A DNA stretch of 21,458 bases from Calditrichia bacterium (GTDB lineage: Bacteria; Calditrichota; Calditrichia; RBG-13-44-9): contig JALXCH010000232.1 of NCBI GenBank assembly GCA_026991005.1, positions 1 through 21,458 on the forward strand. The letters run 5' to 3'. Positions 1-7,871 of this stretch are shown here, piece after piece. Position 1 is the stretch's first letter. Each line of letters starts with the position of its first letter. The position numbers were made by a program, and so were the translations under genes. The notes under the pieces were generated by a model. It was not told the DNA's origin. It did no database searches and was given only the letters and a program-made list of their open reading frames with translations.

Positions 1-744
1 AACAACCGGTTTACCTATAAACCCGGGCAGTTTATGGAACTGTCCGTTCTGGGCGTGGGAGAATGCCCCATCTCCATCTCTTCCACTCCCTCCCGTCCGG
101 GAATAATTGAAATGTGCATCCGGCGAGCGGGAAGAGTGACCAATGCCCTGTACCGCCTTAAGCCCAACGACCTGGTGGGTTTACGGGGACCCTACGGAAA
201 CGGTTTCCCCATGGAACAGATGCGCGGGCAGAATTTGCTCATTGTAGCAGGCGGGCTGGGGATTGTACCCCTGCGCTCGGTGCTGCTGTACGCTCTGGAC
301 AACCGGCACGATTACGGGCGCATCATCCTGCTGTACGGCACACGCTACCCGGATTATTTCCTGTTCCGCAGCGAGTTGGAAGCGCTTTCGCTACGCTCCG
401 ATTCGGAATGCCACCTCATTGTGGAAAAACCCCGCCTGTCTCAGAAAACACCCGAATGGCGCGGTAAATTCGGCCTGGTAACCGATTTGTTCGATGAAAT
501 CCAGGATTTGGACGTCAAGAACTCCTACGCCCTGGTGGTGGGTCCACCTGTGTTCTATCGTTTCGTGCTGAGCAAATGCCTCGAAATGGGATTCTCCAAG
601 GACCGTATTCTCATGTCCCTGGAACGTCGGATGGAGTGCGGAATTGGTAAATGCGGGCACTGCGAAATCGGTAATAAAAAGGTGTGCACGGATGGCCCCG
701 TATTTACCTACTGGGATGTAATGAATTTACCAGAAATGATATAG
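1..744 (+). CDS. hydG: Group 3b [NiFe] hydrogenase gamma subunit (FAD/NAD(P)H-binding), 5'-truncated
   Basis: The reading frame is open from base 1, so the gene begins upstream of the window; the first in-frame ATG (34) lies inside the FAD domain and is not the start. The visible part has an FNR-type FAD-binding segment (PGQF, then GVGECPISISS), a conserved LRGPYGNGFP stretch, a nucleotide-binding loop (VAGGLGIVPLRS) and a C-terminal cysteine set C-x4-C-x2-C-x7-C (MECGIGKCGHC, then VC) that should bind a [2Fe-2S] cluster. This matches the gamma subunit of the Pyrococcus-type sulfhydrogenase, which passes electrons between NAD(P)H and the Fe-S chain of the cytoplasmic enzyme. Its stop codon overlaps the AGGAGG ribosome site of hydD, so the genes are co-transcribed. 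A hydB gene would be expected immediately upstream, outside the window. Confidence 0.93.
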   Translation, partial: NNRFTYKPGQFMELSVLGVGECPISISSTPSRPGIIEMCIRRAGRVTNALYRLKPNDLVGLRGPYGNGFPMEQMRGQNLLIVAGGLGIVPLRSVLLYALDNRHDYGRIILLYGTRYPDYFLFRSELEALSLRSDSECHLIVEKPRLSQKTPEWRGKFGLVTDLFDEIQDLDVKNSYALVVGPPVFYRFVLSKCLEMGFSKDRILMSLERRMECGIGKCGHCEIGNKKVCTDGPVFTYWDVMNLPEMI

Positions 745-748
745 GAGG
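743..748 (+). promoter_or_regulatory. Strong Shine-Dalgarno of hydD overlapping the hydG stop
   Basis: AGGAGG lies 5 nt before the hydD ATG and overlaps the TAG stop of hydG. This arrangement suggests translational coupling of the two hydrogenase subunits. Confidence 0.8.
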
Positions 749-753
749 CAACC

Positions 754-1536
754 ATGAGTAAACCTAAAGTGGGAATTTTCGGATTAACCTCCTGTGCCGG
801 GGATCAATTGGTGATACTCAATTGCGAGGATCAATTACTGGAACTGGCCAATGCGGTCGATATTCGGGATTGGGAGATGGCCAAGAGCGACAACGATGAA
901 ACGTGTGAGCTGGATATTGCCCTGGTGGAAGGTTCCGTGGCACAGGTTCGCGATATAGAGAATCTGAGGAAAATTCGCCAGCGCGCCAGAATTCTGGTGG
1001 CGCTGGGAACCTGCGCCGTGTGGGGAGGTATCCCTGCCATGAAGAATGAAGTTCCCCGCGATGTGATGTTAAAAGAAGTGTATGGTGGGGAGGCAGATTT
1101 CATTGAAAGTAGTGCTGCGCAACCATTAAGCTCTTTTGTCAAAGTGGATTTCAATTTACCGGGATGCCCCATTGAGAAAGACCAGTTTCTGAAAATGATG
1201 GCTTCCTTCATTCACGGCGACATGCCCGAAATTCTCAATTTTTCGGTATGCAGCGAATGCAAGATGAAGGAAAACGTGTGCCGGATTGTCCACAAAGGGG
1301 AAGTGTGCTGCGGACCCCTAACGGTAGCTGGCTGCGGGGCGCGCTGCCCCTCTCACAATGTTCCCTGCTCTGGCTGCCACGGACCTATCGAGGAAGTGCA
1401 CTACGATGCCGAAGTGAAAATGTTTAAACGGCAGGGGATTCGTCCCGAAGAGATTATTCGCAAGATGCGCGTGTTTGCTGCACCTGCCTGGATGCCGGAA
1501 AAATTTAAGAAGGAGATTCAGCATGAAAATCAATAA
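754..1536 (+). CDS. hydD: Group 3b [NiFe] hydrogenase small (delta) subunit
   Basis: This 260-residue protein is the Fe-S electron-transfer subunit that sits next to the NiFe site. Proximal-cluster ligands are visible at C14 (TSCAGDQ), C87 (LGTCAVWGG) and C138 (LPGCPIEK). The position of the usual second N-terminal cysteine is D17, so the motif is C-A-G-D rather than the C-x-x-C known in Pyrococcus HydD. The C-terminal third carries a cysteine-rich block (C166, C169, C176, C185, C186, C194, C198, C205, C208), enough for two further [4Fe-4S] clusters. There is no twin-arginine signal, as expected for a cytoplasmic enzyme. The 3' end overlaps hydA by 14 bp. Length and order (gamma, delta, alpha) fit the family. 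Confidence 0.94.
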   Translation: MSKPKVGIFGLTSCAGDQLVILNCEDQLLELANAVDIRDWEMAKSDNDETCELDIALVEGSVAQVRDIENLRKIRQRARILVALGTCAVWGGIPAMKNEVPRDVMLKEVYGGEADFIESSAAQPLSSFVKVDFNLPGCPIEKDQFLKMMASFIHGDMPEILNFSVCSECKMKENVCRIVHKGEVCCGPLTVAGCGARCPSHNVPCSGCHGPIEEVHYDAEVKMFKRQGIRPEEIIRKMRVFAAPAWMPEKFKKEIQHENQ

Positions 1537-2824
1537 AAAAATTTCCATTGAACATCTGGGACGCGTGGAGGGCCACGGCGGCATCCACGTGGAGATTGAA
1601 AACGGGAAAATTACCCGCGTGAATATGGATATTTACGAAGGCTCCCGCTTTTACGAAGAGCTAATTGTGGGGAAACATTACGAAGAGGTAGCTGGAATCG
1701 TGAGTCGCATCTGCGCCATTTGCTCGGCAGACCACCTGCTGGCCTCCCAGATGGCTACGGAAAAAGCATTCGGGGTGGAAATCAGTCGACAAACGTATCT
1801 GTTGCGGGGATTGCTCTTGCACGGCTCCATGATTGAGAGCCATGCTCTGCACGTGTTTGCCCTGGCACTGCCCGATCTACTGGGATTCGATGGAGTCATT
1901 GCCATGGCGGCAAAATATCCCCGGGAAGTCTCCATCGCCCTGAGCCTGAAAAAACTGGGCAACACCATCCAGGAACTCATTGGCGGACGCGCCATCCACG
2001 CCATCAATCCGGTGCTGGGGGGATTTGGAGTGGTGCCCACCACGGAACAATTGCTGGATTTGAAACAACAGGTGCAAAAGGGCCTGGACGATGCGCTGTT
2101 TACGGTGGATTTGTACGAATCGTTGTTACCGCTGCCCGATTTTGCCGATTCGCCCACCATCTATACAGCGCTGGAGCCGCGGGAGCCACGATACAGCTAC
2201 CTGGGCGACATTATCCAGACCTCGCTGGGCGACCGTTTCCCTGTGGAAGAATATCGCAGGGTTTGCCATGAACGGGTCGTCTCCCATTCCACCGCCAAAC
2301 AGTCTCTGTTTGCTAACAAGCCGTTTATGACCGGTGCCCTGGCGCGTCTCAATCTGAACCACAAACACATTAAGGGTAAAGCGCGGGAAGTGATGGAACG
2401 GTTGCTTCCGGAATTGCCGACTACCAACATTCTGCACAACAACACGGCTCAATTGATTGAATTGATTCATTCTCTGGAGCGGTCACTGGTTTTGATTGAT
2501 TATTTGCTGGAAGCGGGTATAAAGAAAGAGCCTCCCGTCAAAGTGACTCCCCGAGCGGGACGCGGAGTAGGCGCCCTGGAAGTGCCCCGTGGCACCCTCT
2601 ACCACGCCTACGAATACGACGAAAACGGCATACTGGTGGATGCGGATGTGATTACCCCCACGGCACAAAACCTGGCTAATGCAGAAAAAGACCTGCGCAC
2701 CGCGGTGGAAAATTTAATCGAAGCCGAAGAAGAACAGCTTCGGTTAAGCCTGGAAATGGTGGCGCGAGCTTACGACCCCTGCATTTCCTGCGCCGTGCAT
2801 TTAGTGGATTTAACAATAAAATAA
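1523..2824 (+). CDS. hydA: Group 3b [NiFe] hydrogenase large (alpha) catalytic subunit
   Basis: The protein is 433 residues from the ATG at 1523, chosen because AGGAG lies at 1511-1515 and the family N-terminus (IEHLGRVEGHGG) follows at once; an upstream in-frame start at 1475 would add 16 residues inside hydD. The four NiFe ligands are present: C64 and C67 in the L1 motif RICAICSADH, and C420 and C423 in the L2 motif DPCISCAVH. A short tail (LVDLTIK) follows H426, consistent with removal by a HycI/FrxA-type maturation peptidase; no such peptidase gene is seen in the window. It catalyses H2 oxidation or proton reduction, with electrons passing through HydD to HydG, and in relatives also to sulfur or polysulfide. 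It is the last gene of its operon. Confidence 0.95.
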   Translation: MKINKKISIEHLGRVEGHGGIHVEIENGKITRVNMDIYEGSRFYEELIVGKHYEEVAGIVSRICAICSADHLLASQMATEKAFGVEISRQTYLLRGLLLHGSMIESHALHVFALALPDLLGFDGVIAMAAKYPREVSIALSLKKLGNTIQELIGGRAIHAINPVLGGFGVVPTTEQLLDLKQQVQKGLDDALFTVDLYESLLPLPDFADSPTIYTALEPREPRYSYLGDIIQTSLGDRFPVEEYRRVCHERVVSHSTAKQSLFANKPFMTGALARLNLNHKHIKGKAREVMERLLPELPTTNILHNNTAQLIELIHSLERSLVLIDYLLEAGIKKEPPVKVTPRAGRGVGALEVPRGTLYHAYEYDENGILVDADVITPTAQNLANAEKDLRTAVENLIEAEEEQLRLSLEMVARAYDPCISCAVHLVDLTIK

Positions 2825-2917
2825 CCCGTTGGACTAATGAAATAATCAAATGTTTTTATTTGTACAACAATCTCACCCCCTGTCATTCTGAGCCCTGCGT
2901 AAGGAGGGTGAAGAATC

Positions 2918-2947
2918 TTCCTCCGCAAGGAGGAACACAATTTTTTT
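2918..2947 (+). terminator. Candidate intrinsic terminator of the hyd operon
   Basis: A perfect 7-bp stem TTCCTCC/GGAGGAA closed by a GCAA (GNRA) loop is followed after five bases by seven Ts. It begins 94 nt after the hydA stop. The hairpin sits within a stretch starting TGTCATTCTGAG (about 2880), which resembles an intergenic repeat seen in many bacterial genomes, so it may be part of a repeat rather than a dedicated terminator. Confidence 0.45.
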
Positions 2948-3020
2948 CTGATAGGAGTCCTTTCAGGAAAAAATTTTTAGCACAACGGGTAAGAAAAAAT
3001 CCTCCTGCCTGCTTCACGGT

Positions 3021-3064
3021 AATAGCCGGTTCCGGAACAGTGATGCTCGGGAACCGGCTATTTT
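3021..3064 (+). terminator. Long perfect hairpin, second candidate terminator
   Basis: The 13-bp arms AATAGCCGGTTCC (3021-3033) and GGAACCGGCTATT (3050-3062) pair perfectly around a 16-nt loop, and the right arm runs into TTTT. It lies about 200 nt past hydA and could be the main or a backup terminator. The weak T-tract keeps this uncertain. Confidence 0.45.
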
Positions 3065-3325
3065 ATTTCCGGCTTCAAACCGTCACACGATTCTCCCAAG
3101 TTGGTACGAATCCACTCGCAGAGTCCCTCCCGGGCAGGATTTACCTTCGAAAACAGGCGAGGTTGAATACTTGAGACCGGGCAGTAATGTGCAAACGAAA
3201 AGTTTGAATGTCCCAAAGAAATTTTTTGGAAAATCCATTTTAAAACGTAACTTGCACTAAGAAAAAAGGAAAATACAGAAACAACTTATTTCGGTTAAAA
3301 CATTGCCTTGAGCTTTTTTCGCAGA

Positions 3326-3398
3326 ATCCTGCGGATACACAGTATCCTACGGATTCAAAGAATCCTTCGGATGCACTCATCCGCAGGATCCAGCGGAC
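3326..3398. repeat. Array of ATCC-N3-GGAT palindromes with an 18-bp period
   Basis: ATCCTGCGGAT (3326), ATCCTACGGAT (3344) and ATCCTTCGGAT (3362) are spaced exactly 18 bp apart. ATCCGCAGGAT (3379) and an imperfect ATCCAGCGGAC (3388) follow. The intervening bases are also similar (ACACAGT, TCAAAGA, GCACTC). Related words (CACAGGATCC, CCAGTGGAT) continue to about 3500. Function is unknown; the unit is too short and the spacers too conserved for a CRISPR. Confidence 0.6.
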
Positions 3399-3606
3399 AC
3401 AGCCATGCCCTTGCGGTCATCCACAAAATCCTATGAAGAGAGCCCGTATCGGGGCATCCTGTGAAGAACTGGATCTGTCCACAGGATCCAGTGGATGAGT
3501 GGAAAACGGGCTCTGCGAGCAGACAGCATCTCTACGGGAATATCGCAGATTAGTTACCTTTAAAAAAAATGGGCAATAGCTCAACAATCTGACCAAAGCC
3601 TAAATG

Positions 3607-3673
3607 ATGTGCAGTAAATTCTATTTACCAGGTACTTCCCAGAGAATTCCGCAAATCGAAGGACACTGCACAT
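3607..3673. repeat. Short segment bounded by 9-bp inverted repeats
   Basis: ATGTGCAGT (3607-3615) and ACTGCACAT (3665-3673) are perfect inverted copies enclosing 49 bp. This could be a tiny non-autonomous element or a chance pairing. No target-site duplication is evident. Confidence 0.25.
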
Positions 3674-3735
3674 TAGAATGACGCAAATCTCTTAAAAGGT
3701 TTCATTTTGTCCTTTTCATTTTAAAAAACAGTGTC

Positions 3736-3832
3736 GCCCTTTCAGGGCTTAATTCTCGACTTATTTCAACAATTCCCAGGGCTTCGCCCTGGGCTACGCA
3801 TGTTTGACCCCTGTGGGGTCTTTGTTTTTTTT
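3736..3832. repeat. Cluster of three hairpins ending in a terminator-like T-run
   Basis: Three perfect stems follow one another: GCCCT-ttc-AGGGC (3736-3748), CCCAGGGC-ttc-GCCCTGGG (3775-3793) and GACCCC-tgt-GGGGTC (3806-3820). The last is followed by a T-rich run (3821-3832), so it could act as an intrinsic terminator on the + strand. Tri-loop GC-rich hairpins in series, linked by GGGCTACG-like words, look like a dispersed intergenic repeat family; a similar hairpin series occurs at 19047-19166. Confidence 0.5.
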
Positions 3833-4257
3833 CAAAAAACCTGTAAAATTGTTTTGAAATGAAAATTTAAGGTAATAAACAATCCGAATGTCGCATACTT
3901 CTACATTCGCAGAATTGCAATGGCAACCGCAGCACCCCTCTTCAGAGTCGTTTCGGGTCCATTCTCAGATCCCGTTTTCTACAGGATGCTGTGCGCGGGC
4001 AGTATCATTCTGATTCTCCACAGGATGTTGAATTATTAATAAATTTACGCTCATTTAAAAATATTTCTAAATATTTTTGGGAATTTGGAATTTGTTTTTT
4101 TAGAATTTGATTTGTGATGTTTGTAACTTCTTCGCGACCTTTGCGCATTCATTTGCGCAGCATCCCATGGAGCGTACTTTGCGGTTAACATACCAGAACT
4201 ACGTCACACAACATAAACACCAATAAAAAACACCTGTACCAGGACTCTGCAAATTGG

Positions 4258-4279
4258 GTATGATTAAAGGGAATCATAC
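4258..4279. promoter_or_regulatory. 22-bp palindrome just downstream of the regulator gene
   Basis: GTATGATT (4258-4265) and AATCATAC (4272-4279) are perfect inverted copies separated by six bases. It lies 22 bp past the stop of the - strand regulator. Without a T-run on that strand it is a weak terminator candidate, and its symmetry also fits a protein-binding site. Confidence 0.35.
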
Positions 4280-4301
4280 TCTATCTTTTCTTGTCAGCTG
4301 T

Positions 4302-4952
4302 TTAGCCGTCAATTAGCCTCCGCAAAGCAGCTGGATTCAGGATCTCGATTTTTCCCCGATGGAGGGTGATGACCCGCTCTTTTTCCAGTTCCTTTAAAAT
4401 TCGGCTAATCACTTCCCGGGAAGAGCCCAACTCCCGGGCAATCTCCTGGTGGGTAACTCGCACAATGCGCTTGTTCTCCGGTAAATGATTTAAAAGAAAT
4501 TCCGCTACACGCCCATCCATGCGACGAAAACTGATATCGTCCAGTTTTTCCAGAATAGAGAGCAACCGCTTGCTCAATAGCTCAAAGACGTATCTTTTCC
4601 AGAAAGCAAACCGCTCTAACCAATCTTTAAAAATTTGGGATGGAATCAGAAAAATCTCACCTTCTTTTTCTACCTTAGCCACCGCAGGAAACTCTTTATT
4701 GGTCAGCGCACAGGAGACCGTTAAAATACAACTCTCACCGGGACCAATTCGATAGAGCGTTACTTCGCGCCCACTGGAGCCGATTTTAAACACCCGAATT
4801 ATCCCCCTCTCCACCAGGGGAATATATCCACAGCTTCCACCTTCCACTGAAAGGATTTCTCCCTTCTCCACCTTTTTACGCAGGGCATATTTCTCGAACT
4901 CCCCCTGCACCTCTGGCGCTGCCTGCTGGATTTGTGTTAAAAATTCTTCCAT
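4302..4952 (-). CDS. Crp/Fnr-family transcriptional regulator
   Basis: This 216-residue cytoplasmic DNA-binding regulator has an N-terminal cyclic-nucleotide-binding-like beta-roll (about 15-110), a long dimerisation helix (about 115-140) and a C-terminal winged helix-turn-helix (about 145-200). The recognition helix reads SSREVISRILKELE. E180, S183 and R184 match the E-x-x-S-R pattern of FNR that reads TTGAT half-sites. The N-terminal four-cysteine [4Fe-4S] signature of true FNR is absent; cysteines occur at C41, C75 and C81 (ESCILTVSC). The effector is unknown: redox, CO, NO or a nucleotide are all possible. No strong ribosome site precedes the ATG. Its place between two hydrogenase loci suggests, but does not prove, that it controls them. 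Confidence 0.92.
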   Translation of the reverse strand: MEEFLTQIQQAAPEVQGEFEKYALRKKVEKGEILSVEGGSCGYIPLVERGIIRVFKIGSSGREVTLYRIGPGESCILTVSCALTNKEFPAVAKVEKEGEIFLIPSQIFKDWLERFAFWKRYVFELLSKRLLSILEKLDDISFRRMDGRVAEFLLNHLPENKRIVRVTHQEIARELGSSREVISRILKELEKERVITLHRGKIEILNPAALRRLIDG

Positions 4953-4969
4953 ATTCGAAAAAATAAGAA

Positions 4970-4996
4970 ATCAACGTTCCGCATTCTTTTAATCAA
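4970..4996 (-). promoter_or_regulatory. Two TTGAT half-sites 22 bp apart upstream of the regulator
   Basis: On the - strand TTGATT occurs at 4996-4991 and TTGATTT at 4974-4968, just before the regulator's start codon. They are direct, not inverted, repeats. Because the regulator has an FNR-like recognition helix, these could be part of an autoregulatory site. No full TTGAT-N4-ATCAA palindrome was seen. Confidence 0.25.
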
Positions 4997-5096
4997 CTTA
5001 ATAATTAGCCCCGATAAAACCAACAATCTTTCCTTTTCCATGTAAAACTGGTTCCTCAAAATTCTTCACCGGTTACCACTTTTGTTATTTATTACG

Positions 5097-5133
5097 AAAA
5101 AACCCCGGGAATCCCTAAGCTTCTTCCCGGGGT
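5097..5133 (-). terminator. Intrinsic terminator of the phosphatase gene
   Basis: On the - strand a 9-bp GC-rich stem (arms 5125-5133 and 5102-5110, ACCCCGGGA/TCCCGGGGT) is followed by a T-run (5102-5097). It starts 31 nt after the phosphatase stop and lies before the regulator gene, so the two - strand genes are probably transcribed separately. Confidence 0.7.
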
Positions 5134-5163
5134 GTATGGTTTTCGTAAAAGGTATGCCCGAAA

Positions 5164-6927
5164 TTACTTCACCAGCCTCATCTGCCGCATCTGATGGTAT
5201 TTCTCGGTACGAACCTCGTAAAAATAAACGCCGGAGGAGAGTTCCACACCAGTACTACTCATCCCATTCCAGATAATGGAATACGTTCCGGCAGGCTTCC
5301 CCCTTTCTCGCCTTCCCCAAACCCGATTTCCTAACAAATCGTACACGTTGATTTCCACAAAATCTGCCGGTTCCGGCAATTGATAGGTAATGGCAGTTGT
5401 TCCGTTAAAGGGATTGGGGTAATTTTGAAACAATTGGAAAGATTGTAGGGAGTTCCGGGTCACACTAATCTGGTTGGGTGTTTTATGCAGGGTGACAGAA
5501 TCGAATACGTATCCCGTGGAATCGATGGCTTCCATGTAAAGGGTATTTCCATTCACCACTACTTTGCAAAAATGATACACGCTTAGCGAATACGCCGTCC
5601 AGCTGTGGCTACCCACAGGGTATAATGGCGCACCGGCTCCACCGGTTACCACATAAACCACATTATTTATGGGAACCGTGCGTTCGTAATCGTGATCGTG
5701 TCCGGTGAAGACCAGATCCACATGGTATTGCTCAAACACGGGAACCCAATACTGCCGTACCCAATAATCACTTCCATGGTGGCCCGAACTATATGGGGGC
5801 CGGTGAAAGGTCACAATTTTCCAGTAAATATTGGGATTGTTTTCTGCCTGTTGTAAATCGTTCACCATCCAGTTGTACTGGGCATTTCCTGCACCATACA
5901 CATCCTCGGAATTGAGAACAACAAAATGGGCCGATCCATAGTCGAAAGAATAATAAGATTCCGGATAACTTTTGCCCTCTTCAAATTTGTCGGAATTATG
6001 GGTGGGAAAATAGAAAAGCTGGTAATAAATCCAGCTGTTGTTCTCATGATTCCCAATTGCCGAAAGAAAAGGAGATATGTTTAACAAATCCGCCATGGTG
6101 TTAAACCAGATATCCCAGTAATATTGCACCATCCCATCATACACCAGGTCACCAGTAAACAGGGTAAAGTCCGGATTTACCCGCTTCACCTGATTTTTAA
6201 CATGACGTCGGGCCGTGTTGTTGGAACGACTATCCCCCCAGGCGACAAAAGTAAAAGGAAGAGCGGGATCCACCGGTGCCGTTTTAAAAGTAAAATCCGG
6301 ACTCTGATACACCCCTTCGGTCCTCACCCGATAATGGTACACGGTATTGGGTTGCAAATTAACCAATTCTATACTATGGTAATGGGTGTTCTGCGAGTCG
6401 GTAATTAAATTCCCATAAGTGGAATCCAATCCGTATTCCACGATGCTGTTCCCCTGTGCTACCGTCTCCCAGCTAATGGTCATGGTGGTGGAAGGGTCGT
6501 GCTGAAAAGAAAGGTACGGTGGTCGATCCCGGGGTGTGTAGGATTCTGGTTGAAGCAATCCCTCCGGAGAAATTTGCTCTCTTACCTCCACTCCCGGAGC
6601 CAATCTCAGGCTTCTCACGGGACTTACTTGCTCTCCCCTCTCACTCTGAATAGTGAAAAAATACCAGACCGTTCCGCTGTCCGGAACCCGCAATCGATGC
6701 TGCCACCATCCATCTTTTTCCGGGTCCAAAATGATATTGTTGTAAAAATGTGCATCCTGATTGACAGCATCAGAACCACTCCAGTACAACGTTACCGTTA
6801 CCTGATGTACCGGTGTCTTTCCCTTTATCTGCACCAATATGGGAAGCTCCAGGGCATAGGAAGGACCAATAATCAATAATAAATAAAACAATAATCCCCC
6901 CAGCAAATAAGTAACCCTTTTTCTCAT
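5164..6927 (-). CDS. Secreted purple-acid-phosphatase-like metallophosphoesterase with T9SS sorting domain
   Basis: The 587-residue protein has a signal peptide (about 1-25, basic MRKR then a hydrophobic core), a beta-sandwich region (about 30-110), a fibronectin-like purple acid phosphatase N-terminal domain (about 137-217), a calcineurin-like catalytic domain (about 225-450) and a C-terminal Por/FlgD-like sorting domain (about 497-587, starting FQLFQNYPNPFNGTT). Metal-site motifs are visible: GDSR (D232), GDLVYD (D260, with Y263 at the place of the iron-ligating tyrosine), GNHE (N293, H294), FHRPP (H375) and GHDHDYER (H410, H412). It should hydrolyse phosphate esters outside the cell or at its surface; the substrate is unknown. 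AGGTG precedes the ATG. It has no evident link to the hydrogenases beyond position. Confidence 0.93.
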   Translation of the reverse strand: MRKRVTYLLGGLLFYLLLIIGPSYALELPILVQIKGKTPVHQVTVTLYWSGSDAVNQDAHFYNNIILDPEKDGWWQHRLRVPDSGTVWYFFTIQSERGEQVSPVRSLRLAPGVEVREQISPEGLLQPESYTPRDRPPYLSFQHDPSTTMTISWETVAQGNSIVEYGLDSTYGNLITDSQNTHYHSIELVNLQPNTVYHYRVRTEGVYQSPDFTFKTAPVDPALPFTFVAWGDSRSNNTARRHVKNQVKRVNPDFTLFTGDLVYDGMVQYYWDIWFNTMADLLNISPFLSAIGNHENNSWIYYQLFYFPTHNSDKFEEGKSYPESYYSFDYGSAHFVVLNSEDVYGAGNAQYNWMVNDLQQAENNPNIYWKIVTFHRPPYSSGHHGSDYWVRQYWVPVFEQYHVDLVFTGHDHDYERTVPINNVVYVVTGGAGAPLYPVGSHSWTAYSLSVYHFCKVVVNGNTLYMEAIDSTGYVFDSVTLHKTPNQISVTRNSLQSFQLFQNYPNPFNGTTAITYQLPEPADFVEINVYDLLGNRVWGRRERGKPAGTYSIIWNGMSSTGVELSSGVYFYEVRTEKYHQMRQMRLVK

Positions 6928-7346
6928 GTTTCACCTCATATTTTTAACTATTTTCCAGACAAACATACAGCCAATGATTATGATTTGACCCACCGGGAAA
7001 AAAATAAGTTTCCGGACATCAATTTAATTTAACTATTAATCGTTGTAAACTTGAAAATTGAAAACAATTTTTTACCACACCATTGCGTGCGTAAATCGAT
7101 GGAAGTAAAACCATCTGACATCCTGATGTATCATTCTCTTTCCTCCGGATAAAATGATTTTGCCCTTATTCCGGTAAAATTTTCAGCATCTTTAAGGATA
7201 TGGCTTTTTACGAACGACTCACTCAAGTTATCCTGAATTGAAAGTGAGTAATATCGCTTACATCCCGACACGGTCTTTTTACGCATCGATTTAACCAATT
7301 AAAAAATCAACTAATTGAGTCATCAGACAATTTTTTAATTTTTTAC

Positions 7347-7374
7347 TTGACTTTTTCAGAAAGATGCGTAAATT
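7347..7374 (+). promoter_or_regulatory. Candidate sigma-70-type promoter for the membrane hydrogenase gene set
   Basis: TTGACT (7347-7352), a 16-bp spacer and TAAATT (7369-7374), overlapping ATTATA, lie in an AT-rich stretch. It is the best -35/-10 pair seen upstream of the + strand genes. It would give a leader of about 600 nt before the first recognised start at 7982. Confidence 0.35.
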
Positions 7375-7849
7375 ATAAGCGCTTGTTAGATTTTTAACAT
7401 ATTAAGCATAGTTATTTGATTTAATAGTTATACTTGGTTATTCATTGTGAAAATAATAATTATATGAAATCAAATTTGCTTTTTATGAACTATTTTGCAC
7501 GAAATGATGCTATGCTTCCTCCTGAATCGGCTAGGCTAAAAGCAGAGACCACCGCTTACAGATGGCAGAGGCTCACTTTAACTTCTTCTGAAGTTCTTCA
7601 TCCATCCAGAAACTTTCGGTTTGCTCACAGAGCTGCCTGTGAGTCATCTGAATCTCAACTCCCCCATTCTCTCTTCACACTTCTTAAGGAATCCGGAACC
7701 GAATTTCCTCCTGTGCCCAAAGAACATGCACCCAACGAACGGAATTCAACGGCTTCTCTCAGCGATTTCAGAAAATCGATGTCCCGGTGACTTTGCTCTG
7801 CAACGTTGCCGGGTTTTAGATAAACAGACATTGCTTTCCCGATTCACAT

Positions 7850-7871
7850 TGGTTTCCCGCCGGGGAAACCA
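7850..7871 (+). other. Perfect 9-bp hairpin in the leader
   Basis: TGGTTTCCC (7850-7858) pairs with GGGAAACCA (7863-7871) around a GCCG loop, about 110 nt before the first gene of the membrane hydrogenase set. There is no T-run, so it is not an obvious terminator; it could be a structured leader element. Confidence 0.35.

Larger units (their letters stand above)
2825..4301. other. Gene-free 1.5-kb region rich in hairpins and short palindromes
   Basis: No credible gene was found. One open frame (2860-3174, +) crosses hairpins, and its predicted protein has no family character. The stretch holds two terminator-like hairpins after hydA, a palindrome array with an 18-bp period (3326-3398), a 67-bp segment bounded by 9-bp inverted repeats (3607-3673), a triple hairpin cluster ending in a T-run (3736-3832), recurring ACAGGAT words (3478-3490, about 3980, about 4017), and an AT-rich part (about 4020-4120). 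It separates the + strand hyd operon from the end of the - strand regulator. Confidence 0.7.

Noticed and set aside
2860..3174. 104-codon open frame after hydA
   Set aside because: It spans two hairpins, starts in a repeat-like stretch (TGTCATTCTGAG...), has no ribosome site and its translation has no family character.
3326..3398. CRISPR array
   Set aside because: Units are 11 bp with about 7-bp similar spacers, far below CRISPR dimensions, and no cas gene is present.
7300..7374. FNR-type operator near the candidate promoter
   Set aside because: TCAACTAATTGA (around 7310) has half-sites facing the wrong way and no TTGAT-N4-ATCAA match was found.
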